64,000 nucleotides of DNA, from the NCBI GenBank assembly GCA_023525715.1, contig JAKNSD010000069.1, positions 558,001-622,000 of the forward strand. The letters run 5' to 3'. The stretch comes from Cichorium intybus (taxonomy: Eukaryota; Streptophyta; Magnoliopsida; Asterales; Asteraceae). How positions within the stretch are numbered: position 1 is the stretch's first letter; each line of letters opens with the position of its first letter. The position numbers and the translations under genes were made by a program. A model generated the notes under the pieces. The model ran no database searches. It worked only from the letters and a program-made list of their open reading frames with translations, and was not told where the DNA came from. Below, in pieces: positions 1 to 10,287 of the stretch.

Positions 1-171
1 CACCCACCGCTCGCCTGATCAGTGGAGGGTCGTTAGCCGAACAGTTTTGACAAGGACCACTTAATCATTAAAAGTATAATGATCAAAGTACTAGAACCCT
101 ACACAAAAATCCCAATCTAGTTACTTTAGGAAAAATGTGAATTTGATGCTACCCCATGAAATTGCACATTG

Positions 172-238
172 CACTTTATGAAATGTTGGTGGAGCGTGTG
201 TGGTTTACCGGCACACCAATGGAGGTTCATAAAGAGTG
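172..238 (+). other. Leader hairpin 1 of element A
   Basis: Outer arms CACTTTATGAA and TTCATAAAGAGTG, inner arms TTGGTG and CACCAA, and apical loop GAGCGTGTGTGGTTTACCGG. Homologous hairpins: B 14678-14742, F 31506-31571, C 19478-19543, J about 59345-59412, E 33448-33508, H 44429-44495. Arm changes are compensated between elements. Confidence 0.75.
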
Positions 239-248
239 GCAATGGGTG

Positions 249-325
249 TCTCGGGTGTTATCATTGTTGATGGAGCGTGTGTGGTTTACCGGCACATCAA
301 TTTGAGATGATAATGGACCCCGAGA
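249..325 (+). other. Leader hairpin 2 of element A
   Basis: Arms TCTCGGG / CCCCGAGA, TTATCAT / ATGATAA and TTGATG / CATCAA enclose the same apical loop as hairpin 1, so the loop is a direct repeat about 80 bp apart. Homologues: B 14590-14666, F 31420-31496, C 19385-19470, J 59261-59340, E 33523-33598, H 44507-44582. Confidence 0.75.
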
Positions 326-360
326 GTACCAAGCTAATTTGCATGGTTATTCACACCCGG

Positions 361-435
361 TTTGTGATCCTCGGCATCCCAGTCACAAACGGTGGGGCAT
401 ATCCGAGATTAAACATGCTATTGAACAGTTCAATA
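361..435 (+). other. Leader hairpins 3 and 4 of element A
   Basis: Hairpin 3 (361-389) pairs TTTGTGA with TCACAAA. Hairpin 4 (419-435) is the near-perfect palindrome TATTGAAC-A-GTTCAATA. In H hairpin 4 reads CATTGAAC-A-GTTCAATG, and in C it reads CATTGAC-CCCA-GTCAATG. The end pair and an inner pair therefore change together. Confidence 0.7.
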
Positions 436-631
436 AATCTCATAAGAAACTAGGAATTCCATTAATAATAAGATTATTTTTCCGCGGTGGAATCGGCTGA
501 ATCGTCATTCGCCTACCTTTATAAAATTTGCTTATAGATTACGGCATCCCTCTTCTATGTTGCAAATTGTTATAGTTGGATCCTAGCCTTATTTTATATT
601 GGGTTATTATAAGGACCGACAAGTATCTAAT

Positions 632-652
632 TAAACTTACCTTCTTTTATAG
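632..652 (+). promoter_or_regulatory. Candidate 3' splice site abutting gag ATG
   Basis: A pyrimidine-rich stretch ends in TTTTATAG immediately before the ATG at 653. All seven visible gag starts (A, B, C, E, F, H, J) have the same layout. In the gag-only copies it is preceded by a branch-point-like AAACTAAT. Inferred only; no transcript data. Confidence 0.45.
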
Positions 653-3600
653 ATGTCTTCTGCTGTTCAATCCGCTCCCCAATCAAACTCCAGTGTTCCC
701 TCAATCCTCTCACTGTGTTCCAAGGTTCAATTGAACGGGACAAACTATAATGACTGGATTAGAAACATCAAGATGGCTCTGAGGTATGAGAACAAAGAGT
801 ATGTTCTCGAGACCGAGCTTGTCGATGTCGACCCCGAAACTGCTACTCCCGAGGAAATTGCCTCGTACCAAAAACATACTGATGATGCAACCAAAGTGGC
901 CTGCATCATGATCGCCACAATGAACCCTGAATTGCAGAGAATATACGAAGACTACTGGCCCTATGAGATGCACAAGGAGCTTGCGGAAAAGTTCCGCAAG
1001 CAAGAGCGCATCGAAAGGTGCGAGGTGGTCAAGGACTTCACGAACAACAAACCCAAAGATGGAGAGTCCATCTGCACTCATGTGCAAAGAATGCAAGGTT
1101 ACGTGGAGCGGCTTAGAAAGCTTGCGATGCCTGTACCGGAGCAGTTGGCCGTTGACATAGTGCTTAACTCGCTGCCGAGTTCTTATGACCAGTTCAGGCT
1201 GGCTTATCATTTGAACAACAATCAGGCTAATATGACTGAGTTGCATCGCATGCTTCGAGTAGCTGAGGACGGGATGAAGGGTAAAAGTGTACCCTCGGTT
1301 AATCAGCCCGTTCTAGCCATTGGAAGTGGCAAAGGAAAGAAAAGGAAGGGCCCTCCTAAGCAAAATTGGAGGGAAAAGGTTCAGGCCGGGTCATCCAGTA
1401 ATGGCTCGAGAACCAAGACTTCCCAAATTCCTTGCGTGGCCAACCCCGATGAAGCCAACTGTTTTTACTGCAAAGAAAAGGGCCATTGGAAGAGAAGCTG
1501 CCCCAAATACTTGCAGGATGTCAAGGATGGAAAAGTAAAGCCGTCGACAGCAGGTATATACACTATCTTTAAAAACTCACCATCTTCTAATTCTTGGGTC
1601 CTTGATACAGGATGTGGTTTTCACATTTGTTCTGATATGCAGGGCCTAAAGGAAAGCAGGGAGGTGGAGCACGGTAGACTGAACTTGATCATGGGCAATA
1701 GGAGATCGTCCCCTGTTACCAAGATTGGAGTTTATAGTTTAGTGCTTAGTAGTGAAGTTTGTATAGATTTATTAGATTGTTGCTATTCGCCAGAAATGGC
1801 AAGAAATATTATTTCATTTCACGCATTATTCAGACAAGGATTTCATTTTTCATTTGATAATAATATTGGATCTATTTCTGTTTTCAAAAATGGTATTTTG
1901 AATTTTACTGCTTATCCTTGTGATGGTGTGTATGAAACTGTGAAATGTGTTGACAATCTAGGACAAAGTGTAAATTATATTGATTCTACTAGTAATGTGG
2001 AAAAGGCATGTCTGTGGCATAGTCGCCTCGGGCACATCAGCAAGAAACGCATCGCCCAACTCCAAAAGGATGGAGTGTTGGAATCATTCGACCTCAAGTC
2101 GGATGATGTATGCGAATCTTGTCTGTTGGGCAAGATGACTAAATCACCTTTCAAAGGGTCTTTTGAAAGAGGTGAGGGTCTATTGGACATCATTCACACG
2201 GATGTGTGTGGTCCATTCAGATCAACCACAAAGGATGGCACGCGGTTCTACGTGACTTTTACCGACGATTTTAGTAGATACGGTTACATCTACTTGATCA
2301 AGCACAAGTCGGACACCTTTGAAAAGTTCAAAGAGTTTAAGAACGAAGTAGAAAATCAATTAGGCAGGAAGATAAAGATGCTCAGATCCGACAGAGGCGG
2401 AGAGTATCTAAGTATCGAGTTCCTAGACTATCTAAAGGAATGCGGAATAGTTTCGCAGTTGACACCTCCCAGGACACCACAGTTGAACGGTGTTGCAGAG
2501 AGGCGCAACCGAACCCTGTTGGACATGGTTCGTTCCATGATGAGTCGAGCTTCACTTCCCATTCACTTCTGGGGGTATGCCTTAGAGACTGCCGCCCATA
2601 TCCTCAATCTTGTCCCAACTAAGAAGGTTGCAAAAACACCTCATGAGATGTGGACGGGGAAAGCTCCCTCGTTGGCACATATCAAGGTCTGGGGTTGTGA
2701 GGCTTTCGTTAGACGAGAGACTCAAGACAAACTCGCAGACAGAAGCGAAAGGTGTTTCTTCATTGGTTATCCCAAACAGTCCTTTGGATATCTATTCTAC
2801 AGACCGAGCGAGGACGTGGTCTTTGTAGCTAGACGAGCAGTCTTTCGAGAGAGAGAGCTTGTATTCAAAGAGGACAGTGGGAGTACCATTGATCTGGAAG
2901 AAATTCAAGAGTCATCAGATGACGCAACCTTAGGAGAAACTAGCAACCAACATGAGGAAGAAGTTCCTGTTGGTCCGACAGATGTATCCTTACCTCTTAG
3001 GCGTTCTGGTAGGGTTAGCATGCCACCCGAGTTTTATGGATTCCATATAACTTCGGATGGGGACACGTTTGTCAGTGATAGGACACTGATAAATTTGGAT
3101 GAACCAGCTAACTACCAGGAAGCAGTGGCGGGCCCTGAGTCTGCCAAGTGGAAAGAGGCCATGGATAGCGAGATCAAATCCATGTATGACAATCAAGTTT
3201 GGAACTTGGTTGACAATGTACCGGGTCGAAAGACAGTCGGGTGCAAATGGATCTTCAAGAAGAAGACCGACATGGACGGAAAGGTACACACTTTCAAGGC
3301 AAGACTGGTTGCGAAGGGCTTTACTCAAACCCCAGGGGTTGACTATGACGAGACCTTCTCACCAGTAGCTAAGATAAAGTCTATTAGGATTATGCTGGCC
3401 ATAGCTGCATTTCATGACTATGAAATTTGGCAGATGGACGTAAAAACCGCTTTCCTTAATGGGAAGCTGACTGAGGATGTTTACATGAATCAGCCAGAGG
3501 GTTTTGTCGATGCAAAGTATCCTAATAAGGTGTGTAAGCTTGAGAGATCAATCTACGGATTGAAGCAAGCTTCTCGCAGCTGGAATCTTTGTTTCCATGA

Positions 3601-4684
3601 GAAAGTCAAAGAGTTTGGTTTCTCTAGGAGCGAGGATGAGTCCTGCGTATATGTCAAGGCTAGTGGGAGTATAGTCACCTTTCTGGTGCTGTATGTCGAT
3701 GACATACTGCTCATGGGAAACAATATTCCAACCTTGCAAGATGTTAAGGCTTGGCTTGGGAAATGTTTCGCCATGAAGGACCTAGGAGAGGCTGCCTATA
3801 TTCTTGGGATTAGAATATTGAGAGATAGGAAGAAAAGACTAATTGGACTTAGTCAGGGTACATACTTGGAAAAGGTACTAAAGAGATTTAGTATGGAAAA
3901 TTCCAAGAAGGGAGAGCTACCTATCCAAAGTAATGCGAAGCTGAGTAAGACTCAAAGTCCGAGTACAGACGAGGAAATAGCTGAGATGAGTCGAGTACCA
4001 TACGCTTCGGCTGTGGGATCGATCATGTACGCTATGACGTGTACTCGCCCTGACGTGGCTTTTGCCTTGAGCATGGTCAGTCGGTACCAGGGTAACCCTG
4101 GAAGGGCGCATTGGATAGCTGTGAAAAATATACTCAAGTATCTGCGAAGGACCAAGAACATGGTGTTAGTCCTCGGTGGCAGTGATACCTTGAGAGTTGA
4201 AGGATATACAGATGCCAGCTTTCAGACGGATAGAGACAGTGGTCGGTCTCAGTCAGGCTGGGTATTCCTTTTGAACGGTGGAGCAGTTACTTGGAAAAGT
4301 TCCAAGCAAGAAACAGTGGCTGATTCTACGTGCGAATCAGAGTACATAGCAGCAAGTGAAGCGTCAAAGGAAGCGGCTTGGCTGAAGAACTTTATCGGTG
4401 ACCTTGGAGTAGTCCCGAGTATTCAGGAGCCCTTGGAACTGTTCTGCGATAATGAAGGTGCGGTCGCCTTGACAAAGGAACCGCGAGATCATGGAAAGTC
4501 CAGACATATCGACAGAAAGTACCACTACATCAGGCATAGGGTAGAAGAAGGTCACCTCCTTGTAAAGAGGGTATCATCGGAAGATAATCCTGCAGATCCC
4601 TTGACAAAGGCTCTGAGTAGGATTAAGCATAATCAGCATGCTAGGAGCATTGGATTAAGAGATGATATAAGTTTTAGTAATTAG
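653..4684 (+). CDS. Copia gag-pol polyprotein, intact
   Basis: A single 1,343-residue frame with every expected domain, matching the usual copia length. The Gag (UBN2/copia Gag type) occupies about residues 25-210. A CCHC zinc knuckle lies at 270-283 and the aspartic protease DTG at 318-320. The GAG-pre-integrase/HHCC region covers about 456-490. Integrase DD35E residues are D517, D580 and E616. RT spans about 847-1090 with YVDD at 1014-1017. RNase H has D1187, E1230 and D1266. The polyprotein packages element RNA, is cut by its own protease, and copies and integrates the element. The start was chosen because the ATG at 653 follows the conserved leader end and aligns with the other copies. 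No stop or frameshift is seen, so this is the best candidate in the window for a trans-acting source of enzymes. Confidence 0.95.
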   Translation: MSSAVQSAPQSNSSVPSILSLCSKVQLNGTNYNDWIRNIKMALRYENKEYVLETELVDVDPETATPEEIASYQKHTDDATKVACIMIATMNPELQRIYEDYWPYEMHKELAEKFRKQERIERCEVVKDFTNNKPKDGESICTHVQRMQGYVERLRKLAMPVPEQLAVDIVLNSLPSSYDQFRLAYHLNNNQANMTELHRMLRVAEDGMKGKSVPSVNQPVLAIGSGKGKKRKGPPKQNWREKVQAGSSSNGSRTKTSQIPCVANPDEANCFYCKEKGHWKRSCPKYLQDVKDGKVKPSTAGIYTIFKNSPSSNSWVLDTGCGFHICSDMQGLKESREVEHGRLNLIMGNRRSSPVTKIGVYSLVLSSEVCIDLLDCCYSPEMARNIISFHALFRQGFHFSFDNNIGSISVFKNGILNFTAYPCDGVYETVKCVDNLGQSVNYIDSTSNVEKACLWHSRLGHISKKRIAQLQKDGVLESFDLKSDDVCESCLLGKMTKSPFKGSFERGEGLLDIIHTDVCGPFRSTTKDGTRFYVTFTDDFSRYGYIYLIKHKSDTFEKFKEFKNEVENQLGRKIKMLRSDRGGEYLSIEFLDYLKECGIVSQLTPPRTPQLNGVAERRNRTLLDMVRSMMSRASLPIHFWGYALETAAHILNLVPTKKVAKTPHEMWTGKAPSLAHIKVWGCEAFVRRETQDKLADRSERCFFIGYPKQSFGYLFYRPSEDVVFVARRAVFRERELVFKEDSGSTIDLEEIQESSDDATLGETSNQHEEEVPVGPTDVSLPLRRSGRVSMPPEFYGFHITSDGDTFVSDRTLINLDEPANYQEAVAGPESAKWKEAMDSEIKSMYDNQVWNLVDNVPGRKTVGCKWIFKKKTDMDGKVHTFKARLVAKGFTQTPGVDYDETFSPVAKIKSIRIMLAIAAFHDYEIWQMDVKTAFLNGKLTEDVYMNQPEGFVDAKYPNKVCKLERSIYGLKQASRSWNLCFHEKVKEFGFSRSEDESCVYVKASGSIVTFLVLYVDDILLMGNNIPTLQDVKAWLGKCFAMKDLGEAAYILGIRILRDRKKRLIGLSQGTYLEKVLKRFSMENSKKGELPIQSNAKLSKTQSPSTDEEIAEMSRVPYASAVGSIMYAMTCTRPDVAFALSMVSRYQGNPGRAHWIAVKNILKYLRRTKNMVLVLGGSDTLRVEGYTDASFQTDRDSGRSQSGWVFLLNGGAVTWKSSKQETVADSTCESEYIAASEASKEAAWLKNFIGDLGVVPSIQEPLELFCDNEGAVALTKEPRDHGKSRHIDRKYHYIRHRVEEGHLLVKRVSSEDNPADPLTKALSRIKHNQHARSIGLRDDISFSN

Positions 4685-5522
4685 ATAGATTTCGAAACTT
4701 GTAACAATGTATTGTATTTGACTCTTGTGATTTAATAATAGAGATTTATTATGGTTTACTACTCTTGTCAGTACTTTATCATTGTGTTTCAAATTTTGCA
4801 TGTTTTACTTCCTGAATAATTAGATTATTCAAATATCCACAGTCGATTACACTTTAAGGGAGTAAGTGTGAAGGAAGACTGTCATGAATTGGTAATAGAT
4901 TGTCTAAGGAGTTAGACATTGCAATTGGATTGCTGCACCATTCGTGAGTACTTGGAAATGGAGATTTGAGTATTGGATAAACCCGCGCTCAATGGATTGC
5001 TTCATGGATTACATCACGAGCAATGTTGAGACGATAATATCTTTTGATCTTTAAGCTAAGACATATGAGTTATGATTTATTAGACGGTTGTTCATTGATA
5101 ATACGAAAACGCATCGGTAACTCGGTGTTATAAAACGTATTGTTGTGGGTAATTTGTCTGGTAAAAGACATAAGTATATGAGTCAAAGCTTATTCGTCCC
5201 TTGACCCTAACGGGAAACAGATATCTGTAGGCCTCTCGATGATTTTGAAGTTGACTAAAATGGTTGGCCAACCGGGACTAAATTGGTAGTCTAAGAGTCA
5301 TATGCAAATCGGAAATCGAGGAACAGTGAATCAGACCAGATTGATTTTATCCATGTCTTGAGTCTGAAAAATATCTTGTTGGACGGAGGATCATCAGATC
5401 ACTTATCTATGGACAGGACTGATTAGATCAGAGTTTGGCATTGGTTTCTAGGAAGCTACAAGTGCTGGTTAATTAGAGGCTAAATTGGTAATTATAGTCA
5501 TAGACTTATCCAAGTGGGAGAC
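4685..5522 (+). other. Long 3' untranslated block of element A with PPT
   Basis: There are 838 bp between the gag-pol stop and the 3' LTR, with no coding sequence. A hairpin TGAATAAT-TAG-ATTATTCA lies at 4813-4831. The last bases, AAGTGGGAGAC (5512-5522), are the likely polypurine tract for plus-strand priming. The segment from about 4790 onward is also present in gag-only elements E (37803-38561), H (48651-49397) and J (54277 to about 55030), so it probably carries cis signals. Confidence 0.85.
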
Positions 5523-5875
5523 TGTTGGATTAGGTGTCTAAGCCATGACTAATAATTAGTATTTACCTAATTAATAGAAGCACAGTCCATTTGGGTTGCC
5601 CTCATGGCTGGAGTTTTGGTAGGAAATTCGATAGAGAGAAAGGTTGATTTATTATGGGATTAATAAATCAACAAGAATTAAATATATGGTTTATTAATAT
5701 ATTAAAGTGATAATATATTAATTAGAAACTATATTAATTAATTAGGAATTAATCCAGAATTAATTGGATTTAATTTGGGGATTAAATTAATTAATTAAAG
5801 GTGCAGGGACTAAAACTGTAATTATTCAATAGTTGAGTAAGTGGCAGTATGACAGTGACCAGTGGAAGTCGAAAT

Positions 5876-5885
5876 CCATATATGG
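5876..5885 (+). promoter_or_regulatory. CArG-like box in U3
   Basis: CCATATATGG matches CC(A/T)6GG, the MADS-domain binding consensus, about 130 bp upstream of the TATA box. The duplicate LTR has it too (8024-8033). In B and J the same place holds a TA microsatellite. Binding is inferred. Confidence 0.4.
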
Positions 5886-6011
5886 AAATATATGAATTTC
5901 GAAATTGATAATAGAGGATAAATAGGAGTTTGAATTATAAGATAAAAGGTTTATCTTATTTGAATTCAAAAGGGTTTATCTCTAAGGCTTATCAGTTAAT
6001 CATCTGGAAAC

Positions 6012-6019
6012 TATAAATA
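6012..6019 (+). promoter_or_regulatory. TATA box of element A LTR
   Basis: TATAAATA followed by GGGATCCCTGG. The same core occurs at 8161-8168 in the duplicate LTR, and at 8833-8840 on the minus strand in B. It sets the expected U3/R boundary about 30 bp downstream. Confidence 0.65.
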
Positions 6020-6297
6020 GGGATCCCTGGCACCACATATGAATTCGCCACTTTCAAAGAACCCTCTCAAGAATTCGATTTCCATATTCCTCCAGTTTGG
6101 GTGTGACTTCCATTTGAGGCAGGATAGTTTTGCTGCTCAGCTTCAAGAAATAAAGGTTGGTTTTTTCTGTTTGATCTTTAGTTTCTTTTTCTGGCCTCTA
6201 GGTTTTTGTTATATGTTCAATTAGAAGAAAACATAGATCCTTATAGGTTGCATGTGAACTTAGGTTATTTAGTTCATGGATTGCTTAAAACCTTTCA

Positions 6298-6833
6298 GGA
6301 CCAAGAACATGGTGTTAGTCCTCGGTGGCAGTGATACCTTGAGAGTTGAAGGATATACAGATGCCAGCTTTCAGACGGATAGAGACAGTGGTCGGTCTCA
6401 GTCAGGCTGGGTATTCCTTTTGAACGGTGGAGCAGTTACTTGGAAAAGTTCCAAGCAAGAAACAGTGGCTGATTCTACGTGCGAATCAGAGTACATAGCA
6501 GCAAGTGAAGCGTCAAAGGAAGCGGCTTGGCTGAAGAACTTTATCGGTGACCTTGGAGTAGTCCCGAGTATTCAGGAGCCCTTGGAACTGTTCTGCGATA
6601 ATGAAGGTGCGGTCGCCTTGACAAAGGAACCGCGAGATCATGGAAAGTCCAGACATATCGACAGAAAGTACCACTACATCAGGCATAGGGTAGAAGAAGG
6701 TCACCTCCTTGTAAAGAGGGTATCATCGGAAGATAATCCTGCAGATCCCTTGACAAAGGCTCTGAGTAGGATTAAGCATAATCAGCATGCTAGGAGCATT
6801 GGATTAAGAGATGATATAAGTTTTAGTAATTAG
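6298..6833 (+). pseudogene. Duplicated RNase H fragment of copia pol
   Basis: Essentially identical to 4149-4684: the last 178 codons of gag-pol, beginning at RTKNMVLVLGG and running through the RNase H motifs to the stop at 6831-6833. An upstream ATG in the LTR (6276) happens to be in frame and adds a few residues, but there is no promoter logic for this as a gene. It is part of the 2,149-bp tandem duplication in element A. Confidence 0.9.
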
Positions 6834-7671
6834 ATAGATTTCGAAACTTGTAACAATGTATTGTATTTGACTCTTGTGATTTAATAATAGAGATTTATTA
6901 TGGTTTACTACTCTTGTCAGTACTTTATCATTGTGTTTCAAATTTTGCATGTTTTACTTCCTGAATAATTAGATTATTCAAATATCCACAGTCGATTACA
7001 CTTTAAGGGAGTAAGTGTGAAGGAAGACTGTCATGAATTGGTAATAGATTGTCTAAGGAGTTAGACATTGCAATTGGATTGCTGCACCATTCGTGAGTAC
7101 TTGGAAATGGAGATTTGAGTATTGGATAAACCCGCGCTCAATGGATTGCTTCATGGATTACATCACGAGCAATGTTGAGACGATAATATCTTTTGATCTT
7201 TAAGCTAAGACATATGAGTTATGATTTATTAGACGGTTGTTCATTGATAATACGAAAACGCATCGGTAACTCGGTGTTATAAAACGTATTGTTGTGGGTA
7301 ATTTGTCTGGTAAAAGACATAAGTATATGAGTCAAAGCTTATTCGTCCCTTGACCCTAACGGGAAACAGATATCTGTAGGCCTCTCGATGATTTTGAAGT
7401 TGACTAAAATGGTTGGCCAACCGGGACTAAATTGGTAGTCTAAGAGTCATATGCAAATCGGAAATCGAGGAACAGTGAATCAGACCAGATTGATTTTATC
7501 CATGTCTTGAGTCTGAAAAATATCTTGTTGGACGGAGGATCATCAGATCACTTATCTATGGACAGGACTGATTAGATCAGAGTTTGGCATTGGTTTCTAG
7601 GAAGCTACAAGTGCTGGTTAATTAGAGGCTAAATTGGTAATTATAGTCATAGACTTATCCAAGTGGGAGAC

Positions 7672-8445
7672 TGTTGGATTAGGTGTCTAAGCCATGACTA
7701 ATAATTAGTATTTACCTAATTAATAGAAGCACAGTCCATTTGGGTTGCCCTCATGGCTGGAGGTTTGGTAGGAAATTCGATAGAGAGAAAGGTTGATTTA
7801 TTATGGGATTAATAAATCAACAAGAATTAAATATATGGTTTATTAATATATTAAAGTGATAATATATTAATTAGAAACTATATTAATTAATTAGGAATTA
7901 ATCCAGAATTAATTGGATTTAATTTGGGGATTAAATTAATTAATTAAAGGTGCAGGGACTAAAACTGTAATTATTCAATAGTTGAGTAAGTGGCAGTATG
8001 ACAGTGACCAGTGGAAGTCGAAATCCATATATGGAAATATATGAATTTCGAAATTGATAATAGAGGATAAATAGGAGTTTGAATTATAAGATAAAAGGTT
8101 TATCTTATTTGAATTCAAAAGGGTTTATCTCTAAGGCTTATCAGTTAATCATCTGGAAACTATAAATAGGGATCCCTGGCACCACATATGAATTCGCCAC
8201 TTTCAAAGAACCCTCTCAAGAATTCGATTTCCATATTCCTCCAGTTTGGGTGTGACTTCCATTTGAGGCAGGATAGTTTTGCTGCTCAGCTTCAAGAAAT
8301 AAAGGTTGGTTTTTCTGTTTGATCTTTAGTTTCTTTTTCTGGCCTCTAGGTTTTTGTTATATGTTCAATTAGAAGAAAACATAGATCCTTATAGGTTGCA
8401 TGTGAACTTAGGTTATTTAGTTCATGGATTGCTTAAAACCTTTCA
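7672..8445 (+). repeat. LTR of element A (copy 2, outer 3' LTR)
   Basis: A 774-bp LTR, TGTTGG...TTTCA, nearly identical to 5523-6297. It borders element C sequence at 8446. Confidence 0.92.
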
Positions 8446-8548
8446 CCTTTTGCATCGGTATGTTCTAAACCCTATTGATTGTGTCTTACATACAACCCCT
8501 GTGGTTTTCCATTTCTGGAAAGCGGTTCAGAGCATCCAATCTTGCTAT
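8446..8548 (-). other. Remnant of element C between A and B
   Basis: A 103-bp sliver of C's non-coding domain. Its last five bases, GCTAT, are the left target duplication of element B. Its reverse complement aligns with 40620-40700. Confidence 0.75.
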
Positions 8549-9441
<893 letters not shown>

Positions 9442-10287
9442 GTCTCCCACTTGGATAAGTCTATGACTATAATTACCAATTTAGCCTCTAATTAACCAGC
9501 ACTTTAAGCTTCCTAGAAACCAATGCCAAACTCTGATCTAATCAGTCCTGTCCATAGATAAATGATCAGATGATCCTCCGTCCAACTAGATATTTTTCAG
9601 ACTCAAGACATGGATAAAATCAATCTGGTCTGATTCACTGTTCCTCGATTTCGGATTTGCATATGACTCTTAGACTATCAATTCAGTCCCGGTTGGCCAA
9701 CCATTTTAGTCAACTTCAAATTCATCGAGAGGCCTACAGATATCTGTTCCCCGTTAGGGTCAAGGGACGAATAAACTTTGACTCATATACTTATGTCTTT
9801 TACCAGACAAATTACTCACAGCAATACGTTTTATAACACCGAGTTACCGATGCGTTTTCGTATTATCAATGAACAACCGTCTAGTAAATCATAAGTCATA
9901 TGTCTTAGCTTAAAGATCAAAAGATATTATTGTCTCAATATTGCTCGTGATGTAATCCATGAAGCAATCCATTGAGCATGGGTTTATCCAATACTCAAAT
10001 CTCCATTTCCAAGTACTCATGAATGTTGCAGCAATCTTATTGCAATGTCTAACTCCTTAGACAATCTACAACTAATTCATGACAGCCTTGCTTCATACTT
10101 ACTCCCTAAAAGGATGAGCGACTGTGGATATTCGAATAATCCAATTATTCAGGAAGTAAAACATGCAAAATGAAACACAATGATATATATATTGACAAAA
10201 TTAGTAAACCATTACTCATTAATAAATCTCCATTATTAAATCACAAAAGTCAAATACAATAACATTGTTACAAGTTTCAAAACCTAT
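9442..10287 (-). other. 3' untranslated block of element B
   Basis: Non-coding, homologous to 4685-5522 of element A. The polypurine tract lies next to the LTR at about 9442-9453 (minus). The conserved ATTATTC hairpin is present at about 10134-10152. No gene is seen. Confidence 0.85.

Larger units (their letters stand above)
1..652 (+). other. 5' leader of element A (partial), highly structured
   Basis: Untranslated leader between the (unseen) 5' LTR and gag. It holds a series of inverted repeats (172-238, 249-325, 361-389, 419-435) and several upstream ATGs (for example 79, 146, 156), which would block simple scanning to the gag ATG. The same leader occurs in B, F, C, E, H and J. It ends in a pyrimidine-rich run plus ATAG directly before the gag ATG. 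Confidence 0.85.
5523..6297 (+). repeat. LTR of element A (copy 1)
   Basis: A 775-bp LTR starting TGTTGGATTAGG and ending ACCTTTCA. It contains a CArG-type box CCATATATGG (5876-5885), a TATA box TATAAATA (6012-6019) and a GT donor-like site AAAG|GTTGG at 6155/6156. Next comes a repeat of the element's own RNase H region rather than host DNA. Confidence 0.92.
1..8445 (+). mobile_element. Copia element A, autonomous, with duplicated 3' end
   Basis: Ty1/copia LTR retrotransposon entering from the left edge. Order: 5' leader (1-652), intact gag-pol (653-4684), long 3' untranslated block (4685-5522), LTR (5523-6297), a second copy of the RNase H end plus 3' block (6298-7671), and a second LTR (7672-8445). 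Integrase precedes RT, which defines copia. The 5' LTR and left target duplication lie outside the window. The five bases after the last LTR are CCTTT, so any left duplication should read the same. The element sits inside gag-only element C (C sequence resumes at 8446). The two visible LTR copies differ at about two positions, so the duplication is very young or an assembly error. Confidence 0.93.
6298..8445 (+). repeat. Tandem duplication of RNase H end, 3' block and LTR
   Basis: Repeats 4149-6297 with an offset of 2,149 bp. The junction joins the exact LTR end (TTTCA) to internal GGACCAAG, with short shared bases AGGA. I see only a G/T change in the LTR and one T-run length change between copies. 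Within it, 6834-7671 repeats the 3' untranslated block. Confidence 0.9.

Noticed and set aside
710..1246. A 178-residue minus-strand frame opposite gag of A, and its relative at 30494-31030
   Set aside because: Antisense shadow of conserved gag codons; no homology, start context or independent conservation.
2990..3328. A 112-residue minus-strand frame opposite RT, also seen at 11644, 21662 and 28412
   Set aside because: Recurs only because RT itself is conserved; it is the complement of pol.
6039..6224. 61-residue frame in the LTR as a separate gene
   Set aside because: It lies in R/U5 and is absent from other LTRs; kept only as a note about a possible in-frame extension after splicing.
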